Part shown: one piece after another, positions 1-5,522 of the stretch
Numbering within the stretch: position 1 is the first letter of the stretch
Layout of the letters: each line of letters opens with the position of its first letter
Assembly (NCBI GenBank): GCA_016199105.1
Contig: JACQHI010000025.1
Location: 1 to 8,045 of the forward strand
From: Lentisphaerota bacterium
Lineage (GTDB): Bacteria > Verrucomicrobiota > Kiritimatiellia > JAAZAB01
DNA length: 8,045 bases
Reading direction: 5' to 3'
The notes under the pieces: generated by a model
The model's database searches: none
Told to the model about the DNA's origin: nothing
Seen by the model: the letters and a program-made list of their open reading frames with translations, nothing else
Program-made: the position numbers and the translations under genes

Positions 1-780
1 CCCATGGCGCTGGGACCGATCCTTGGCGGGTGGGCGATCGCCCGGTACGGGGAAGTGCCGGGCATTCGGATCGCCTTTGGCATCGCCTTCGTCCTCGGCC
101 TCGTGTCCATCGGTGTCGTGAAAGTGCTGATGCCGGACGACACCCCTTCGAAAGCCGCGTCGTATTCGGTGTGGGGCATGGCCCGGCATATCCGGGGCCC
201 GCTCCGGGTGCTTCTGATCGCCGATATCCTGATCCGGTTTGCGGAACAAATTCCCTATGCCTTCGTGGTCATCTGGGTCATGGCCAACAACGGGTTAAGC
301 GCTCCGCAATTCGGCGTCCTGACGGCAATCGAGATGGCGACGGCCATGATCGTTTACATTCCCGTCGCCTATTTTGCGGATAAGCACAGGAAGAAGCCGT
401 TCGTGGTCATGACCTTCGCCTTCTTTACGCTCTTTCCCCTGACACTGATGTTTTCCACCACGTTCCCCGCGCTCGCGCTGGCTTTCATCGTGCGGGGCCT
501 GAAGGAATTCGGGGAGCCGACGCGCAAGGCCCTGATCATGGATCTGGCGCCGGATGACGCCAAGGCGGGGGCCTTTGGGACCTATTACCTCATCCGGGAT
601 CTCGTCGTGGCCGCCGGCGCCCTGGCGTCGGCGCCCCTGTGGACTATCTCGCCGCAGGCGAATTTCATGGCCGCCTTCGTGTGCGGCCTCGCCGGCACCG
701 CTCTCTTCGCCGCCTTCGGCAGCGACCGAATTGATTCCCGGGAGGGCCACACTCCGTGTGACCGACCTGCGACTGGATGA
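1..780 (+). CDS. Major facilitator superfamily (MFS) transporter, 3' part only
   Basis: This is the C-terminal portion of an inner-membrane secondary transporter; the 5' end lies before base 1 and the frame is open from the first codon. The first visible residues (ALGPILGGWAI) look like MFS motif C at the end of TM5, so about four N-terminal helices are missing. What remains has hydrophobic helices separated by a charged central loop (about residues 40-60) and a motif-A-like loop, YFADKHRKK, between helices of the second half, which is typical of MFS. The substrate cannot be read from the sequence. It could be a drug, sugar or metabolite exporter. The last dozen or so residues (REGHTPCDRPATG) are not helix-like and are encoded by a hairpin repeat at 741-763, so the natural C-terminus may have been altered. 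No link with the polysaccharide genes downstream is proven. Confidence 0.85.
   Translation, partial: PMALGPILGGWAIARYGEVPGIRIAFGIAFVLGLVSIGVVKVLMPDDTPSKAASYSVWGMARHIRGPLRVLLIADILIRFAEQIPYAFVVIWVMANNGLSAPQFGVLTAIEMATAMIVYIPVAYFADKHRKKPFVVMTFAFFTLFPLTLMFSTTFPALALAFIVRGLKEFGEPTRKALIMDLAPDDAKAGAFGTYYLIRDLVVAAGALASAPLWTISPQANFMAAFVCGLAGTALFAAFGSDRIDSREGHTPCDRPATG
741..763 (+). repeat. GGAGGG-headed hairpin repeat, copy 1 (plus orientation)
   Basis: A 23 bp element starts GGAGGG and continues into an imperfect hairpin (GGCCACA, loop CTCCG, TGTGACC, with one C/A mismatch). It is the plus-strand partner of the copies at 786-808, 920-943 and 964-987. It lies inside the reading frame of the MFS gene and encodes most of its tail. 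With copy 2 in opposite orientation it can also form a larger hairpin closed by GGGAGGG (740-746) and CCCTCCC (803-809), which could stop transcription just after the MFS stop codon. Confidence 0.65.
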
Positions 781-785
781 AGACC

Positions 786-808
786 GGTCGTGTGGAACCC
801 GACCCTCC
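786..808 (-). repeat. GGAGGG-headed hairpin repeat, copy 2 (minus orientation)
   Basis: Read on the minus strand this begins GGAGGGTCGG and ends CCACACGACC, with an internal stem GGTCG/CGACC. It is the most diverged of the four copies but keeps the GGAGGG head, the terminal ACC and the length. It sits 6 nt after the MFS stop codon and faces copy 1. Confidence 0.55.
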
Positions 809-919
809 CAGTCACACAACCCGGCTTTCTTCTTGCATCCCCATTTCGCGTGTGGCATGAATAGCCCAACTTCGGAAGCCGGTATGCAATCAAAACCCAA
901 GAACCAATCAAACCAACAC

Positions 920-943
920 GGTCACGACAGAGCGTGACCCTCC
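920..943 (-). repeat. GGAGGG-headed hairpin repeat, copy 3 (minus orientation)
   Basis: On the minus strand the element reads GGAGG, then a perfect 7 bp hairpin GGTCACG / CGTGACC around the loop CTCTGT. The region between copies 2 and 3 (809-919) holds no gene. It contains a 7 bp inverted repeat CCGGCTT (821-827) / AAGCCGG (876-882) and no convincing promoter. Confidence 0.7.
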
Positions 944-963
944 CAACAACAGATTTTTGCAAT

Positions 964-987
964 GGAGGGCCGCGCCCCGTCGCGGCC
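964..987 (+). repeat. GGAGGG-headed hairpin repeat, copy 4 (plus orientation)
   Basis: A GGAGGG head is followed by a perfect 7 bp hairpin GGCCGCG / CGCGGCC around the loop CCCCGT. The stem sequence differs from copy 3 at several paired positions but both arms have changed together, so the hairpin is kept. It lies 44 nt ahead of the permease start. The potential upstream start at 957 for the permease would translate this repeat, which argues against that start. Confidence 0.7.
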
Positions 988-1031
988 AAAACCATTGTTT
1001 CACAGGTTCTCGTACGAAAGGGCGACGCTTG

Positions 1032-1889
1032 ATGTCATCGGTGGAGTCCAAAACGGGGGACGCCCGGACGGATCGCGTGTTCTTTATCGAGCCGGCCCAG
1101 GGCCGGCTTTCTCTGAAACTCCTTGAACTCTGGGAAGCGCGGGAACTCCTTTTTTTTCTCGTCTGGCGCGACTTGAAGGTGCGCTACAAGCAGACGGTCC
1201 TGGGCGCCGCCTGGGCGATTCTCCAACCCGTGATGACCATGGTCGTATTCAGCGTCTTTTTCGGCCGCCTGGCCAAGGTGCCGTCGGACGGCCTCCCTTA
1301 CCCGGTATTCGTGTTCACGGCGCTCCTGCCGTGGCAGTTGTTTGCCTATGCCCTGACCGAGTCCAGCAACAGCCTGGTCGGCAATCAGAATCTGCTGAGC
1401 AAGGTGTATTTTCCGCGCCTTGTGTTTCCGTTGGCGCCGCTGCTGGCCGGGCTGGTCGATTTTACCATCGCCTTCGTCGTGCTCCTGGCCCTGATGGCGT
1501 TTTATGGAATCGTTCCGACACTGGCCATTCTGACCCTTCCGCTTCTCGTTCTGCTGGCGATCCTGACGGCGATGGCGGTGGGGTTGTGGCTGTCCGCCCT
1601 GAATGTGCAGTATCGCGATGTTCGCTACACCATCCCCTTCCTGACGCAATTCTGGCTATTGGCCACGCCGATCGCCTATTCCAGCAGTCTCGTGCCGGAA
1701 CCGTGGCGGGCGCTGCTCGGCTTGAACCCCATGGCCGGCGTGGTGGAGGGATTCCGCTGGGCGTTGCTGGGGAAGGGCGGCGGAAGCGTGTCCCAGTTGG
1801 TCATCTCCACCGCGATTGTCGGTATTCTTCTGATCGGCGGACTCGTGTATTTTCATCGCATGGAACGAACCTTCGCGGACCGGGTATAA
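1032..1889 (+). CDS. wzm: ABC-2 type polysaccharide export permease (Wzm/KpsM-like)
   Basis: This is the membrane subunit of an ABC exporter that moves lipid-linked polysaccharide across the inner membrane. It has 285 residues, usual for the family. A cytoplasmic N-terminal segment with the typical motif RDLKVRYKQTVLG (residues 46-58) precedes the first membrane helix (about 57-78). Further hydrophobic helices lie at about 92-110, 130-160, 163-190, 200-215 and 253-274. The NPMAGVVEGFRW motif (232-243) and the C-terminal ERTFADRV are characteristic. I chose ATG 1032 because the longer start at 957 runs through a hairpin repeat; a weak purine stretch (AAAGGG) precedes it. The ATPase gene follows after 14 nt, so the two form an operon. 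Whether the cargo is O-antigen, capsule or another glycan cannot be told. Confidence 0.92.
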   Translation: MSSVESKTGDARTDRVFFIEPAQGRLSLKLLELWEARELLFFLVWRDLKVRYKQTVLGAAWAILQPVMTMVVFSVFFGRLAKVPSDGLPYPVFVFTALLPWQLFAYALTESSNSLVGNQNLLSKVYFPRLVFPLAPLLAGLVDFTIAFVVLLALMAFYGIVPTLAILTLPLLVLLAILTAMAVGLWLSALNVQYRDVRYTIPFLTQFWLLATPIAYSSSLVPEPWRALLGLNPMAGVVEGFRWALLGKGGGSVSQLVISTAIVGILLIGGLVYFHRMERTFADRV

Positions 1890-1903
1890 GTTGGGTATTA
1901 CTC

Positions 1904-3130
1904 ATGAACGATATTGCCATTCGCGTGAAAGGACTGGGCAAGCTGTACCGGATCGGCGCGAAGGCCGAACGCTACCAGAGCCTGCGCGATGCCCTAGTGG
2001 ACGCTCTGAAGGCCCCGTTCCGACGGAAGGAAGCCGTGCCCACCCTATGGGCGTTGAAGGACGTTTCCTTCGCGGTCAACCATGGGGAAGTGCTCGGCAT
2101 CATCGGCCGGAACGGCGCGGGGAAGAGCACGCTCCTGAAAATTCTCTCCCGCATCACGGACCCCACCGAGGGGTGCGCCGAGATCCATGGGCGGGTGGGG
2201 TCCCTGTTGGAAATCGGCACGGGCTTTCATCCCGAACTGACCGGGCGCGAAAACATTTTCCTGAACGGCGCCATCCTGGGCATGAAGAAGCGGGACATCG
2301 AGCGGCAGTTCGACGCCATCGTGGACTTCTCCGAAATCGGGCAGTTCCTGGACACGCCCGTCAAGCATTACTCGAGCGGCATGTTCATGCGCCTGGCGTT
2401 CTCCGTGGCGGCGCACCTGGAATCGGATATTCTCATGGTGGACGAAGTCCTCGCCGTGGGCGACGCCAAGTTCCAGAAGAAATGCATGGGCAAAATGGGG
2501 GACGTGGCCGCGAAAGGGCGGACGGTCCTTTTCGTCAGCCACAACATGGCGGCGATCCAGCGTCTCTGCCGGACGGGGCTATACCTGGATGCCGGGCGGA
2601 TCAATTATTGCGGAAGCGCGTCCGAGGCGGTCGCGCGCTATCAAAAGGCTTTTGTCTCCGATGGAGCGGCGGTTCCCGATGAACGGAGCGTCCGGGAGGG
2701 GGATATCCGCTTCATCCGCTGGGAAACGATCCGGGCCGACCCGTTGCTTCCGCCCCACAGTTGCCAGTCGCGCGATCAGGTCGTTTTCAAGTTCACGCTC
2801 GTCAGTCGCCGCCGGGTGAATGAAGCGGCCGTCTTGTTTGCCGTGTGGAGTCTGGACGGCACTTTGTTGCTGGCCGCCGGCAGCCGCGATCAGGGGCGCG
2901 AGCCATTCGATATCCAGGAGGGGACGCACTCGGTCCTGGTCAGAACGAGACTGCCGCTCAAGGCCGGCCTGTACCAGTTGGACATCAGCCTGTACGCATC
3001 CGGCCTTGGACAATTGGATCGCTGGACGGCAGAGCCCAGGTTGAACGTTCTCCCGCGCCTGGATACCCAACTGGCCGAATCGTGGCATGGCCTGTTGAAC
3101 GAAGAGGTGGGCATCGATCTCGTCGAATAG
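1904..3130 (+). CDS. wzt: ABC polysaccharide export ATPase with C-terminal glycan-binding-type domain (Wzt-like)
   Basis: This is the ATP-hydrolysing subunit paired with the permease just upstream. The nucleotide-binding domain covers about residues 1-245: Walker A GRNGAGKST (68-76), the Wzt-type signature YSSGM (156-160), Walker B DILMVDE (175-181) and the switch histidine in VSHNM (H213). The N-terminal part also has the family's GIGxxxERYxSLRDAL-like stretch. Residues about 260-408 form a mainly beta-strand extension resembling Wzt_C, which in E. coli O8/O9a Wzt binds the modified non-reducing end of the finished O-polysaccharide. Its presence (408 residues in total) suggests the cargo carries a terminal modification that is checked before export. 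ATG 1904 is the first in-frame ATG giving a normal N-terminus. There is no strong Shine-Dalgarno sequence, so coupling to the permease gene is likely. Confidence 0.93.
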   Translation: MNDIAIRVKGLGKLYRIGAKAERYQSLRDALVDALKAPFRRKEAVPTLWALKDVSFAVNHGEVLGIIGRNGAGKSTLLKILSRITDPTEGCAEIHGRVGSLLEIGTGFHPELTGRENIFLNGAILGMKKRDIERQFDAIVDFSEIGQFLDTPVKHYSSGMFMRLAFSVAAHLESDILMVDEVLAVGDAKFQKKCMGKMGDVAAKGRTVLFVSHNMAAIQRLCRTGLYLDAGRINYCGSASEAVARYQKAFVSDGAAVPDERSVREGDIRFIRWETIRADPLLPPHSCQSRDQVVFKFTLVSRRRVNEAAVLFAVWSLDGTLLLAAGSRDQGREPFDIQEGTHSVLVRTRLPLKAGLYQLDISLYASGLGQLDRWTAEPRLNVLPRLDTQLAESWHGLLNEEVGIDLVE

Positions 3131-3173
3131 CAGCCTGTCGGACTTAACCAACGGTTAAGTCCGCAGGCTGCTA
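3128..3173. terminator. Inverted repeat between convergent genes, probable bidirectional terminator
   Basis: The left arm (3128-3149) and right arm (3153-3173) pair over 21 bp with a single bulged T at 3138 and a 3 nt loop (AAC). The arms begin and end exactly with the TAG stop of the ATPase gene and the TAG stop (CTA on the plus strand) of the minus-strand glycosyltransferase gene. No T-run follows on either side, so it is not a textbook intrinsic terminator. It may be a dispersed palindromic repeat used as one. Confidence 0.7.
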
Positions 3174-4361
3174 GACGGCCCTGCTTTCGCGGGTGCTTTC
3201 AGCCGCAACCTCCGCGCAGCAGGCCAGCAGTTGGCGGGCGGAGACGGACCAGTCGAAGGCGGCAGCGCGCCGGAGACCGTGCGCGCGCCAGGCCGCCAGC
3301 GTCGCCGGCGAGCGGCACGCCGCCGCCGCGCGCGCGGCGGCCGCCGCTTCATCGCCCGGATCCAGCTCCTGCTCGGGATGTTTCAGGATTTCAGGCAACG
3401 CCCCGCGGTTCGAGCACAGGACCGGCACGCCGCGCGCGGCGGCTTCCAACACCGGCAAGCCAAACCCCTCGTACCACGAGAACTGCCAGAGCATGAGCGC
3501 ATGCGTCAGCCACCAATCGCGCTCGCCGGCCGGGCGCCAGCCCAGCAGGCGCACCCGGTCCGTGATGCAAAGGTCGTCGGTCATCCTGCGCCAGAATGCG
3601 ATGCCGCAAAAATCGCGGCCGCTCAGGATCAACTCGAGGTCCAGCCCGTGGTCGTGCACGACGCGGGCGAAGATGCGCAACAGGCCGTCCACGTTCTTGT
3701 TCAGCGCCAGCGCGCCGGCATAATAAATGTAGGGCCGCGCCGGCGCCGGTTCGGGCGGCTCGACGAGAGCCGTCGGCGACGGCGCATCCGCGCCGGGATA
3801 AATGACGCGAATGCGCTCCTCCGGCACGCCCAGCAGCGCCGTCACGTCGCGTCGCGTGCATTCGGAAATGGCGATCAGCGCGTCGCAGCGGTTCACGCGC
3901 GCCAGGGCTTGGCGTTGATAGACGCCCGTGTTTTCCTTGAAATAGCGCGGTAACCGGAGTGGAATGAGATCATAGACAATCCCCACCACGCGTCGCCGTG
4001 AGGTGTGCCCGAGCGGCACGAGCTCGGTCGTAGCCAGAAAAACACCCGGCTGTCCCGGCCGCCCGGCGCCGGGCACGGCCAGCCCGTGTGTCCAGCACCA
4101 CTGGACGACGCGATCCGGCCACGGAATCAGACGATGCCGGCCCCGCGCGGGCGGCGCTGTCCGGCAATAGGCTTCATAGAGCGCGCGGCGCGCTCCAAAC
4201 CCACCCAGCCGAAACACCAGGTCCAAGGACCAGTCGGGCAGGGCGCTCGTGCTTCGTAGTCCGGCGGCCGCCGCCACGTGTTCCACCAAAGGCCGCACAT
4301 AATGGCTGATGCCGCCTTCCAGCAGCAGCGGCAAGGCGTCAATGGCGAGCCGGGTGGACAT
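3171..4361 (-). CDS. Glycosyltransferase, GT-B fold, GT4 type
   Basis: This is a probable cytoplasmic sugar transferase that adds a sugar from a nucleotide-sugar donor during glycan assembly. It has 396 residues, normal for GT4. The N-terminal Rossmann domain opens with LAIDALPLLLEGGISHYVRPL, which contains the GG-x-x-x-Y/V acceptor loop. LIAISECTRRDV near the middle is typical. The donor-binding domain starts at about residue 207 (YIYYAGALALNKNVDGLL) and carries the E-x7-E motif EGFGLPVLE (E298 and E306). I prefer ATG 4361 over ATG 4367: a promoter-like pair at 4370-4398 would place the transcript start at 4361. The gene is very GC- and alanine/arginine-rich, unlike the methyltransferase beside it. 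It is convergent with the exporter operon and divergent from the methyltransferase cluster. The donor and acceptor sugars are unknown. Confidence 0.88.
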   Translation of the reverse strand: MSTRLAIDALPLLLEGGISHYVRPLVEHVAAAAGLRSTSALPDWSLDLVFRLGGFGARRALYEAYCRTAPPARGRHRLIPWPDRVVQWCWTHGLAVPGAGRPGQPGVFLATTELVPLGHTSRRRVVGIVYDLIPLRLPRYFKENTGVYQRQALARVNRCDALIAISECTRRDVTALLGVPEERIRVIYPGADAPSPTALVEPPEPAPARPYIYYAGALALNKNVDGLLRIFARVVHDHGLDLELILSGRDFCGIAFWRRMTDDLCITDRVRLLGWRPAGERDWWLTHALMLWQFSWYEGFGLPVLEAAARGVPVLCSNRGALPEILKHPEQELDPGDEAAAAARAAAACRSPATLAAWRAHGLRRAAAFDWSVSARQLLACCAEVAAESTRESRAV

Positions 4362-4369
4362 AGCCATGC

Positions 4370-4398
4370 ACTATGACAGATGCCGGGCGCTGCGGCAA
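4370..4398 (-). promoter_or_regulatory. Putative promoter of the glycosyltransferase gene (leaderless)
   Basis: On the minus strand, TTGCCG (4398-4393) and CATAGT (4375-4370) are 17 nt apart. Each matches four of six bases of the sigma-70 consensus. Eight nt separate the -10-like hexamer from ATG 4361, so transcription would begin at or next to that start codon. This is the same geometry as the three plus-strand promoters. Confidence 0.4.
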
Positions 4399-4429
4399 GT
4401 GCGTACTCCCCACGGCCAGCAATTCGCAT

Positions 4430-4557
4430 CTTGCAAGCCCCTGCGGGATTCCCTACAGTAGCCCGCATGAAGACGGTCACACAAGGGCGGTTGTTCCTGC
4501 TGACGGGCTTGTCCGGGTCGGGCAAGAGCACGTTGGGCCATCTGCTGGTGAGCCATT
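4430..4557 (+). repeat. Kinase promoter/5'-end repeat, copy 1
   Basis: This is the longest truncated copy of the sequence that heads the complete kinase gene at 6271-6398. From the ATG it matches copy 3 over 91 nt with seven substitutions, six of them synonymous. Similarity stops abruptly after CATT at 4557. The upstream part keeps both promoter hexamers. Confidence 0.9.
4431..4459 (+). promoter_or_regulatory. Promoter copy 1 (leaderless), ahead of the SAM methyltransferase
   Basis: TTGCAA (4431-4436), a 17 nt spacer and TACAGT (4454-4459) are followed by 7 nt and ATG 4467. The hexamers each match four of six bases of the sigma-70 consensus and are identical in all three copies, while the spacers differ. 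The spacing puts the transcript start at the ATG. Confidence 0.65.
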
Positions 4558-4613
4558 GCCGTAGGCCGCCACCCCTTGGGGAACATCGCGCCGGTTCAGT
4601 TTATGACGCGTGA
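4467..4613 (+). pseudogene. Truncated kinase head, 48-codon leader ORF (31 kinase residues)
   Basis: The first 31 codons or so are the N-terminus of the APS-kinase-like protein encoded complete at 6308, including an intact P-loop GLSGSGKST (14-22). They then switch to unrelated sequence (RRPPPLGEHRAGSVYDA) and stop at TGA 4611-4613. That stop is 11 nt inside the next gene, whose ATG (4603) is in another frame. It cannot be a working kinase because the DGD and KGLYK motifs are absent. It is either a remnant left when the methyltransferase cassette was joined to the kinase 5' end, or a translated leader that hands ribosomes to the methyltransferase, which has no clear ribosome-binding site of its own. 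Confidence 0.75.
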
Positions 4614-5337
4614 AATTACTTCAAAGAGGTATGACGAGAATGTTGCGCGAGAGGGGTTGCAATTTCAAAAAGATAATTATTACGAGCCAAAAGATCCCCA
4701 GAAGCAAAAACGGATCGAGGTGGTGCTTCAGGCGCTGGCGCCTGCTCCCGGGGAAATGATACTCGACATCGGCTGCGGGGTCGGCACCTTCGCTTTCCAT
4801 GCGGCAAAAGCCGGGGCTTCGACCCTGGGGATCGATTATTCCGCCGCATCCATCAGAGTCGCCGAAACCCTTGTCGGACACTATGGCCTGGCCGGCCGGG
4901 CCCGTTTTGTGATGGGCAGCGCGTTGGACCTTCCGTTCGACAATGCCAGCTTCGATAAGGTCGTCTCCGCGGATTTTATCGAGCATATCACCGACCAGGA
5001 AAAATATGCTTTCTGCCGTGAGATTACCCGCGTGCTGAAGCCGGGCGGGCGCATAGTGATCTTCACCCCTAATCTGCGCAGGGAAAAGATCGGCAACGGC
5101 TACTGGGTCATCCGTCATTATCTTTTCGGCGACAGGGTTCCTGTCACCGACTTGCATTACGGCTTGATCACCCGTTTCGGGTTTGGGCAAATCATGCGAG
5201 TGAACGGCTGGAAATACTCATTGAAATATATCGATATCGGCAGACCTTATCTTGCCGTCCTGCCGCTGCTTCGGGATTTCTTGAGTCTTAATCTGTTATG
5301 GGTCGTTTGTCCTGGCCGGTCGGGCAAAGGGGTGTAG
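4603..5337 (+). CDS. Class I SAM-dependent methyltransferase (Methyltransf_11/25 type)
   Basis: This soluble enzyme transfers a methyl group from S-adenosylmethionine; it has 244 residues. Motif I is LDIGCGVGTF (54-63), the acidic residue ending strand 2 is D78 in GIDYS, the motif-II/post-strand-4 region is ADFIEHI (123-129), and LKPGGRIVIFTPN (145-157) is the typical strand-5 segment. The C-terminal half is basic and aromatic with a hydrophobic stretch at about 216-235. ATG 4603 is preferred over TTG 4576 because the family N-terminus fits and the upstream leader ORF ends just past it. No Shine-Dalgarno sequence is visible. The first ~90 nt are clearly richer in A and T than the neighbours, which suggests acquisition from elsewhere. 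The acceptor is unknown; a sugar hydroxyl or a phosphoramidate oxygen would fit the context. Confidence 0.9.
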   Translation: MTREITSKRYDENVAREGLQFQKDNYYEPKDPQKQKRIEVVLQALAPAPGEMILDIGCGVGTFAFHAAKAGASTLGIDYSAASIRVAETLVGHYGLAGRARFVMGSALDLPFDNASFDKVVSADFIEHITDQEKYAFCREITRVLKPGGRIVIFTPNLRREKIGNGYWVIRHYLFGDRVPVTDLHYGLITRFGFGQIMRVNGWKYSLKYIDIGRPYLAVLPLLRDFLSLNLLWVVCPGRSGKGV

Positions 5338-5345
5338 TGCTTTGC

Positions 5346-5426
5346 CTTTCCCGCTTGCAAGCCCGGCTGGGGTCTCCTACAGTCACCCGCATGAAGACGG
5401 CCACACAAGGGCGGTTGTTTCTGCTG
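5346..5426 (+). repeat. Kinase promoter/5'-end repeat, copy 2
   Basis: This is the shortest copy. It starts in the TTTCCC shared with copy 3, includes both promoter hexamers and covers 12 kinase codons (36 nt; two differences from copy 1 and three from copy 3). Similarity ends after CTGCTG at 5426. A following GGTA and then ACGGGCC (5431-5437) may be a 4 nt insertion with the last trace of similarity, but 7 nt could be chance. Confidence 0.85.
5355..5383 (+). promoter_or_regulatory. Promoter copy 2 (leaderless), ahead of the FkbM methyltransferase
   Basis: TTGCAA (5355-5360), 17 nt, TACAGT (5378-5383), 7 nt, ATG 5391. It begins 17 nt after the stop codon of the preceding methyltransferase, so the gene likely has its own transcript as well as any read-through. 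Confidence 0.65.
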
Positions 5427-5522
5427 GGTAACGGGCCGCTGACCGAAGGGTTCGAAAACGTATGTCAGCCATTCTTGGCTGACTTCCCCTTATGTCAGTG
5501 GCCCCCATGCTCCAATCCCTGA
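5391..5522 (+). pseudogene. Truncated kinase head, 43-codon leader ORF (12 kinase residues)
   Basis: Only MKTATQGRLFLL is shared with the kinase; the rest (GNGPLTEGFENVCQPFLADF and onward) is unrelated and has no recognisable domain. It stops at TGA 5520-5522, which lies 16 nt inside the FkbM gene if that gene starts at 5507, or 31 nt inside if it starts at 5492. The arrangement mirrors that at 4467-4613. Like that copy, it is either a recombination remnant or a leader peptide that couples translation to the gene behind it. Confidence 0.65.
5464..5483 (+). other. Short hairpin in the FkbM leader
   Basis: GTCAGCCA (5464-5471) and TGGCTGAC (5476-5483) form an 8 bp stem with loop TTCT, followed by TTCCCCTT. 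The octamer TATGTCAG recurs at 5461-5468 and 5491-5498, so the 3' arm could instead pair, more weakly, with GTCAG at 5494-5498 and enclose the ATG at 5492. No U-run for termination is seen. Confidence 0.4.

Noticed and set aside
741..987. The hairpin repeats as a CRISPR array.
   Set aside because: The orientations alternate, the spacing is irregular (22, 111 and 20 nt), the stems vary and there are no cas genes.
957..1031. Earlier start for the permease at 957.
   Set aside because: It would translate a hairpin repeat and add 25 residues unlike the family N-terminus.
1150..1157. Run of eight T in the permease gene as a programmed slippage site.
   Set aside because: The frame is intact on both sides and encodes a normal Leu/Phe stretch; nothing suggests a second product.
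1331..1903. Upstream extension of the ATPase frame into the permease gene.
   Set aside because: The extension is an out-of-frame reading of the permease. ABC ATPase similarity begins right after ATG 1904.
3193..3953. Open frames on the plus strand opposite the glycosyltransferase.
   Set aside because: They are low-complexity Arg/Ala-rich shadows of a GC-rich gene with clear GT4 motifs on the minus strand.
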